A DNA stretch of 64,000 nt from Papaver somniferum (Eukaryota; Streptophyta; Magnoliopsida; Ranunculales; Papaveraceae), in assembly GCF_003573695.1 (NCBI RefSeq), contig NC_039358.1, positions 233,753,560 through 233,817,559 on the forward strand, read 5' to 3'. Shown here piece by piece: positions 57,595-64,000 of this stretch. The notes under the pieces were generated by a model. That model did not search any database, was not told where the DNA came from, and saw only the letters and a program-made list of their open reading frames with translations. Within the stretch, counting starts at the first letter, position 1; each line of letters begins with the position of its first letter. The translations under genes were made by a program, and so were the position numbers.

Positions 57595-58356
57595 ACCTTA
57601 GCAAGACGGTCTTTAATGTCTCCGGACAGCATCTTTTTAGATTTATATGCCTGTTTTGTTTGTTCTAGCTCAGAATCGTCCTCTAGAAAAAAAAATTAGA
57701 TACTTGAATGGTATATATTTATCCAAATTTGCTCCATGTTCTTGTTGTTCCTTTAACGAATCCCCTCCACCAATGTCAGCCTTGTTTACCTTTCTTTTAA
57801 TGTTGTTGGCCGAGTCAGTAACATATATATAGCATAATTCAGAATACTAGCAGACATTTTCCCTGTGTTTCCCTGAAGAGCAGGTAAGAAAAAAGACTCA
57901 ATCAAAGCAGGCTTCTGATATCCAAGCTTAGGTGCAACATCTCGTTTAATTATGAAATACGGATCCTGGTCAATCGCACAAGGGATCAGGCATCATAACT
58001 TATCTTTCCCTGTAAACAAATGAGGACACGAACCCGGGAAGGATGTCGCTGCCTGCAGACCTGGAAAAATGAACTTCGTAGAAGAATCTGCTAGAGTGAT
58101 ACCAAATGTTCCATGCATCTGATTTCTTCTGGTGTTACCTAAAACTTTGATCTCGATTTCGTAGAACCCTCCACCGACATAACCAAAATCTGAGAAAATG
58201 AAGGTTCTTGTTATATCAAAGCCACATGCAATGATGTGCTTGGCATTTTCACGAGAAAGCCTCTTGGTTTCTTCTACTGAAAGATTCTTATAGACGTACT
58301 TCTCATCATCAGTTAGTTGTATTACAAGGGGGACTTTGAAAGCATCATGTAAATAT
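57595..58356 (-). pseudogene. Tryptophanyl-tRNA synthetase remnant, catalytic part
   Basis: Cytosolic TrpRS charges tRNA-Trp with tryptophan. The minus strand starts at a TTTTATAG acceptor (58357) and reads YLHDAFKVPLVIQLTDDEK, then HIIACGFDITRTFIFSDF, SCPHLFTGKDKL, a stop, [13 protein letters not shown] and [20 protein letters not shown], where KMSAS is the class I synthetase signature (57846-57860). It continues through frameshifts to EDDSELEQTKQAYKSKKM and DRLAKV, cut by the Tat LTR at 57594. The final residues are at 27968-27855. The stop after FTGKDKL, frameshifts near 57830 and 57770, and loss of several conserved residues show it is a pseudogene. No introns are seen in this stretch. 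Confidence 0.9.
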
Positions 58357-58542
58357 CTATAAAAGCAGAAGGAAAATAAAAGGTCACATGACATATACAC
58401 GTACGTAATAATATAAAATTTCGTAATGAACTTAGTTAAAATATGATTCTAGGATCAAGATTCTAGGGTTGAAATATTGATAATCAAACTTGATAATAAT
58501 ATTGATAATAAGATGTGTCCTCAAAACAAGAAGGCATAGACT
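58357..58542. other. Short AT-rich spacer
   Basis: Possible intron of the synthetase remnant, with the acceptor at 58357. It joins chromovirus sequence further right. No other feature. Confidence 0.4.
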
Positions 58543-60915
58543 TTAAATAGGTTCACAAGAACCGACTAACATAAAAAAGAAAAAGAAAAAGAAAAAAAGG
58601 AAATCTAACCCCTTCTTGAAAGAAAATCTTCGTCGAGTTAATGTGTAAAAAAGAACTTCATTCTCTTCATGAAATGTAAATATTTCTTGTACATTGAAGA
58701 TATTAGAGATGTTCCAATTCGACTGAAGATCAATAACATATGCATTGTCACTGATTTTCTTTAAAATCTTGAATGGTCCATATTTCTTCATCTTGGACTT
58801 GTTGTAAGTACCAGTATGAAATCTTTCTTTTCAGAGATGAACCATAAGAAATTCTTCTTCATCAAAAGTCTTAAGTATTCTATGTTGATTTGCATCTTCT
58901 TTTTATTTGTTATTAGAATTCGTAAGCTTGGAATTTACTTCCTGATGAATGAGAGAAGCTTTCTCAAGAAAGTTATCGGCCTTAGCATTTTATTTTCACA
59001 GTTTTGGAAGCACTACCAAATCCAATATAAGTTTTCTTTTTAAGAATAAACAATTTTAAAAGGTGTTTTACTTGTAGATCGATTAACTGAAGTGTTATGA
59101 TAAAATTCCACTATTGGGTAGGAAATCGTCCCATTGCTTCTCTTTTCCTCCAATAACCTTGGCTCTAATCAGATTTCCTAATGATCGATTAACTACTTCA
59201 TTTTGCCATCTGTTTGGGGATGGGCAGTTGTACTATACTGAATTTTAGTTCTGAAACGCATCCATAAAGAATTCTATAAGTAGCTCAAAAACTTACTGTC
59301 TCGATCAGAAGTAATTATCTTTGGAATTCCATGCAAACGAGCCACTTCTTTGAAAAATAAGTAAGAAACATTGGAGGCATTTGTTGTTTTTTTTGCATGC
59401 TATCAAGTGAGTCATTTTTGATTAAAGATCAACAACCACCATAATTGAATCATTCGTTCTGGAAATACGTGGTAAACCAAGCACAAAGTCCATACTAATA
59501 TCCATCTAAGGAGCATCAGGAATTGGAAGTAGAGTATATAAGCATGTATTTTGAATATTACCCTTAGACTGCTGGCAAACCATGCATTTTTGTACGTACC
59601 TCTAAATATCTCTTTTAATTGAAGGCCAGAAAAATCGTTCTTCAACGAAAGTAATGGTTTTAAAGACATAAAGAATATTGCGGTATACATAAATGATTTC
59701 CTTTAAAAGAATACCATCTTGAATGAGATAATCATCAACGCTGCCTGTTGAAGAACCACACTTTTCCCAGATTTTCTGAAATTCTTTTTCTTCACTATAC
59801 AGATCTTTTAAGAAATCAAAAGAGAAACTCTCATGTTTGAGAGTGACAAGAAGATGAGCTCTTATACTCAAGCATCAACTATTTAGTTAAGTTTTCCACT
59901 CCGATGTTCAATACAAAAGGTGTATTGATTGATAGTACACCTATAATGCATACGATTGACCTTAGCTGATGTTTTCAAAAACTTAGAGCTTGATTATCAG
60001 TATTGACAACAAACTCACTGTGAATAAGATAAGGATGCCAGTTTTTAAGAGTTTGAACAATAGCAATTAATTCCAACTCATAAGTAGACCACTTATTCCT
60101 TGTATCTGAATTATTTTCACTATAGTATGCAGCTGGATGTCCTTTTTGAGATAACACAACATAATACCAACAATAGAAGCATCACAATGAATCTCAAAGG
60201 GTTTATCAAAATTTGGCGTGGGAAGAACAGGAGCAGTACACAACTTTTCTTTGAGTATATTAAAGCTTTTATCTGCTTCTTCAGTTCATTCAAAAGTATC
60301 ATGCTTCAAAAAATCTGTCAAACCAGCTGCAATACTAAAATTCCTCAAAAATCTTCTACAGAAATATGTTAATCCATGAAAAATGCGTAATTCACGTATA
60401 GAAGTTGGAACATGCCAATCAACAATTGATTTTACCTTAGAATCATCTAGATAAATACCAGTATCGGACACATCATAGCCTAAGAAAGTAACTATGTTTG
60501 TAAAGAAAGTGCACTTCTTCAAATTCACATATAAAACATTTGCTTATAAAGCTTTGACACCTGAGATAAATGTTTTATGTGTTCTTATTCCATGTTGCTA
60601 AAGATCAATATGTCATCAAAATAAATAATGACAAAATTTTCAATAAAAGGTCGCAGAACTTGGTTCATGCGAAACATAAATCTGCTAGGCGCATTAGACA
60701 GAACAAAAGGCATAATTAACCATTCATATGAACCTTCTTTTGTCTTGAATGCTGTCTTCCACTCATCGCCTTCACGAATACGTATTTGATGGTATCTAAT
60801 ACGTAAATCAGGCTTGGTAAAGACTTTAGCACCAGAAAGTATATCAATCATATCATTAATGCGTGGTATAGGAAACCTATACGGTATAGTAACTCTATTT
60901 AAATCTCTATAGTCA
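58543..60915 (-). pseudogene. Reina-like chromovirus (Ty3/gypsy) pol remnant
   Basis: Minus strand, in order from the right: RT lead-in [20 protein letters not shown] at the CACTA boundary (60915-60850), RT with FDDILIF (about 60605-60625), the LKKCTFFTNIVTFLGY block (about 60500), RNase H with [20 protein letters not shown] and VVNTDNQALSF (60090-59975), integrase pieces with RTNDSIMVVVD (about 59440), and an integrase C-terminus KKYGPFKILKKISDNAYVID followed by NISNIFNVQEI (58790-58690). The last block is characteristic of Reina-type chromoviruses. No chromodomain or LTR is recognisable on the left, and gag and PR are missing on the right. Numerous frame breaks. Confidence 0.88.
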
Positions 60916-63168
60916 CACTACACCATTTTAAGGTATTAGCAATCTACCATAGATGTTGCTAAACAGGGTCGAAACAGGCTTTCGTTGTTGCTAAACACAG
61001 TGTCGCAATTTTTATCAATGGCATAAGATTTTTTGCGAATTTCGGTCAGCAACGGGAATTCGCAATGGCGCTTGACGTTGCTACATTTTTATATTAGCAA
61101 CAACAGGCTGTTGTTGCTAATCTGTTTCTAATTGCATGAATACCCTTACCCGGACTTAGATACTGTTGATTTCAGTTCTAATTTATTGGTTCTGGTTCTA
61201 ATTTAGCAACAGATTCTTGAGGTTGCTAATTTTTTGCAACCACAAAAAAAGGTCAAGTCTATGTTTATTGACCTAGTCAAAATTCATTGCCCCCATATTT
61301 CCCCCCTGCAATTACCCAGTTCCCCGTATTCAACATCCACACAGATATATAAACTACAATGGTGATACAAAACTGTATTGTGGAGAATTTTATTGAGAAC
61401 CACCACTAGAAAATATTATAGAAGAAAGAATTCTTCAATTGATACAAATGTACACAAGTAAACTTACATAACCAAAAATTTTGTGACTGACATACAATAT
61501 TCGTTCTATGTTGATGTTTATAAATGGATGGGTAACCTAGTTAATTTGTGTCAACTGACAGAGGCATTGAAGAACAGGGAAAAAATGACTAAAATATCAC
61601 CAGAATGTATCATGAGACTCCGCTTGGCTAACAAATTTCCTCAGAAAATCATACGTAGATTTAGCTGCTGCTAAAAATATCACCAAGTAATGCTTTTTGA
61701 CTTAAGCCCAAATACCTGCATAATAACCAATTTGATGTTTCAGTACGAGGTTACAAACAAAATACTAAAGCCTAGATTTGGTATAATATGCAGAGACAAG
61801 TCAAAACCATGAAAATCAAATATCAAGAAATTAACTCTGTTATAAGTGAACTAAATGGAGAATGTAAAAGCAAATCCAAACAAAGAGACAAGTGTGAGAA
61901 TAAGAGAACAATAATACAGTCCTAAAATCAAAACTTAGAGACTAGAATTTAAGGTTAAAGGCTAATGGGTAGTTAAAATGTGTTTAGACTCACTCAAAGA
62001 ACTCACGGGTCACTTAAGAAAAATAAACTTTTATTTCTTTTTTAAAACTTGGTCGTACAGACCTTAACTTTCTTTACAGAATGCTCTCTCTATTTTTTTT
62101 TTCCTAACACCTTACCACTCATGATTTCACTCGAGTACAAACCTCACTACCAATTTTGAGTTTCCACTCAATTACAACTTTACAAATTATAACTGAACCC
62201 GCTCAAGCCTATTTATAACTTTAGTTAACCGACCTCTAGAAGGTCAAGAACTTTCTTTTACTATCTAGTATACGAATACTCTAAAATAATCTAGTGACCG
62301 GCTTTCCAACAATCTTTTACAAAATATTCACTAACACTATAGACAAATCGCCCACCCTCTTACTTACTAGCTAAGCACTCTAGATGCTTCTTATACTACC
62401 GACATAGCTCGGTTTAATCCATATTACTCTTGATTAATTCATATCAAGTTTACTCTAACTACGCATTAAATGAAGACGACAATGATAAAAAAATTTATCT
62501 TGACATTTATACCTTTGTTTTTTTTTAACGGAGGGAGCCAGTGTGATACTTTGGAGTGCAGGATTTCAGCTTTTTATTCACCATTCAACGTTCCTAAATG
62601 CATGCATCTTGATTTAGAAATCGAGAGTTAAGCTCCTGAACTTCATCCCTAACTCCTTTCTCTTGCAAAAATGGAGGGGTAGAATTCAGTTGGTATGTTA
62701 CAGGTCCAAGCTTAAAATGGGTTGGAAACCAAAGAAATGCCCTATTTCGAGAAAAGAAGACGAAAAGAAATTAAATCAACATCCTAAATTCAATTGACTA
62801 AACCAGTTACTACCACTCAAACTCAATTATGATACAAATTAAGGTCTCTGCAACACCGAAGTGGTATTGCACTTAATGACAAGCAATGAAGGTCAAAGTA
62901 CTGTCACTTGAAAGTCCAATAATGCGTAGCTTGCTTACATAACCTCAGCTTCTTGTAATGAGAATTTCAACCACACGATTAATTTTTTCCTGCGATTTCA
63001 AGCGACCCCAATCCTCAATAAAAGTCTCCTGCCAACTGTAAGGTCCAGCAATAACTTTACTCTTGTTGATGGTGGTTTTTAGCTTAGGGTTAAAATCGTA
63101 AAACTGTACATCTAACATGACGTCACTATGACCATTAGCACATTTATTGAATCAATCAGCATGCCTAC
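60916..63168. mobile_element. CACTA-type element, left terminus and part of the body
   Basis: CACTACACCATTTTAAGG begins abruptly in the chromovirus RT, after TCA (60913-60915), the likely 3-base duplication. The next 330 bases are dense in GTTGCTAA / TTAGCAAC motifs in both orientations (about 60940-61250), typical CACTA subterminal repeats. The other terminus is not found before the window ends, so the right boundary here is only where the next LTR begins. No transposase recognised between 61300 and 62950. Confidence 0.6.
62960..63150 (-). other. Unrecognised coding-like fragment
   Basis: One minus-strand frame without an ATG stays open for about 60 codons: KCANGHSDVMLDVQFYDFNP, then KLKTTINKSKVIAGPYSWQE and TFIEDWGRLKSQEKINRVVE. 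Its residue composition is protein-like and unlike the surrounding AT-rich DNA. I do not recognise a family. It could be a captured exon or the interior of the element whose LTR starts at 63169. Confidence 0.3.
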
Positions 63169-64000
63169 TGATGGACACATTTTTGTGTCCGATTTTTCTC
63201 GATTCTATATATTGATAGTGCTCATTTTTGTACTTATTATGGTATTTTATGCGTGTGTAGGTATTTTTGGCCAATAAATTTTTTTGGAGAAATCGGCTCG
63301 AAAGTTGTCTAAAGCACCTGGAAGAAATGATATTGGCACCCACGGTTTGGATAAGGGGCACCCACAAGACACCCCCAAGGCAGCTGCTATTCGCATCCTC
63401 ACTCTGGATAGGGGCGACCATCTTTCTTACCAAATTCAAATTTCAAATTGACGGGAAATAATGTAAACGCAGGCAGATTTAGGGTTGGAGTTTTGAGCGA
63501 TTTCTATGGAGATTCAATGGATTATTTTCGTTGGAATAGACCTGTTAGAGCCTAACAGGGTTGGTGTGTATGTTTGGATCGAGTATTTTGGGCTGGGCAA
63601 CCGTGTTGGAGCGAAAAAGAGGAGGTGGAAGCTTATCGAAGTTCTGTTGATGACTAGGAGAAGATTTAGTCGGAGTTTGACGTAGAGATGGATTGGAAGT
63701 ATCCTGTTTCGGTCAAAAAAGGATGATAATCCCTTAAGATTCGAAAATAGAGGAGGAAATCATCGAGTTGGCTAAAACAGGGAAGAGAAAAGTTGTCGGG
63801 ATTCTGTTGGAATATTTGGAAATTACGGGATGATTTAGGAAAGGATTGAACGCACAGGATTGAGTTCATGAGATCGTTCCGGAGTATTAAAGAGGTGGGA
63901 TTGACCCAATTGACGCGTACAGAAGAGAAGAAATAGAAAAATACATGACTTGTCGTGAAAGAAAGATGAAGATAAACTCGAGTTGTTTAGGGTTTACTTG
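63169..64000 (+). repeat. Start of a third Athila-type LTR (runs off the window)
   Basis: It begins TGATGGACACATTTTTGTGTCC. It is homologous along its length to the LTR of the 43035-57355 element read on its own strand: shared order of a TGTGTC start, ATTGTACTTATT...GGTATTTTAT, TTTTTGGAGAAAT...GGCTCGAAA, TTGGATAAGGGG, CTGGATAGGGG and the CCAAATTCAAA...GCGGGAAA equivalents. It is clearly a different, diverged family member. Whether it is a 5', 3' or solo LTR cannot be told. Confidence 0.75.

Noticed and set aside
1..64000. tRNA or rRNA genes, and a novel multi-gene defence or metabolic system
   Set aside because: I found no tRNA cloverleaf landmarks or rRNA sequence. The coding content resolves into transposons, pseudogenes and one protease, with no gene cluster.

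Overview
The window is nuclear DNA of a flowering plant, most likely a eudicot with a large, transposon-dense genome. The evidence is plant-lineage retrotransposons (Athila, Tat, SIRE/Maximus, Reina-like chromovirus, L1-type LINE), CACTA and Helitron DNA transposons, and fragments of plant nuclear genes (mitochondrial porin, cytosolic tryptophanyl-tRNA synthetase). A basal eudicot is only a guess. Apart from one intact intronless gene, a secreted nepenthesin-type aspartic protease (23632-25047, +), nearly everything is mobile DNA or gene debris. I see no tRNA, rRNA or CRISPR array.

Left part (1-21430). A decayed Athila Ty3/gypsy element on + ends in a 2.0 kb LTR (3755-5782), which is followed directly by a primer-binding-site remnant. 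Next comes the 3' half of a SIRE/Maximus Ty1/copia element on +. Its LTR (8916-10940 plus 18708-19029) is split by a non-autonomous Helitron (10941-18707), and that Helitron carries a degenerate Ty1/copia element on - with both LTRs (11772-17535). A LINE truncated at both ends follows on - (19030-21430).

Middle (21430-27854). This is the gene island: the aspartic protease with a TATA box, promoter direct repeats and a distal TTGAC cluster, then AT-rich non-coding DNA.

Right part (27855-64000). A tryptophanyl-tRNA synthetase pseudogene on - is cut in two, with its C-terminal exon at 27855-27968 and upstream coding at 57595-58356. The cut is a 29.6 kb nest. The outer element is a Tat-lineage retrotransposon on - (27969-57594). 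It holds a CACTA element (34166-39113, itself containing a Helitron 3' end) and, inside one Tat LTR, a complete Athila element on - (43035-57355). The Athila element has gag-protease and an env-like ORF but no reverse transcriptase or integrase. A second CACTA element (46211-51898) sits inside the Athila element and carries a porin (VDAC) gene fragment. The target-site duplications and terminal repeats of these insertions can be read directly. LTR divergence (about 5-6% for Tat, about 1-2% for Athila by eye) agrees with the nesting order. Beyond the pseudogene lie a chromovirus remnant (58543-60915), a CACTA terminus at 60916, and the start of a third Athila-type LTR (63169 to the window end).

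The window therefore reads as a layered record of insertions around one functional gene and one destroyed gene, not as a co-ordinated pathway.
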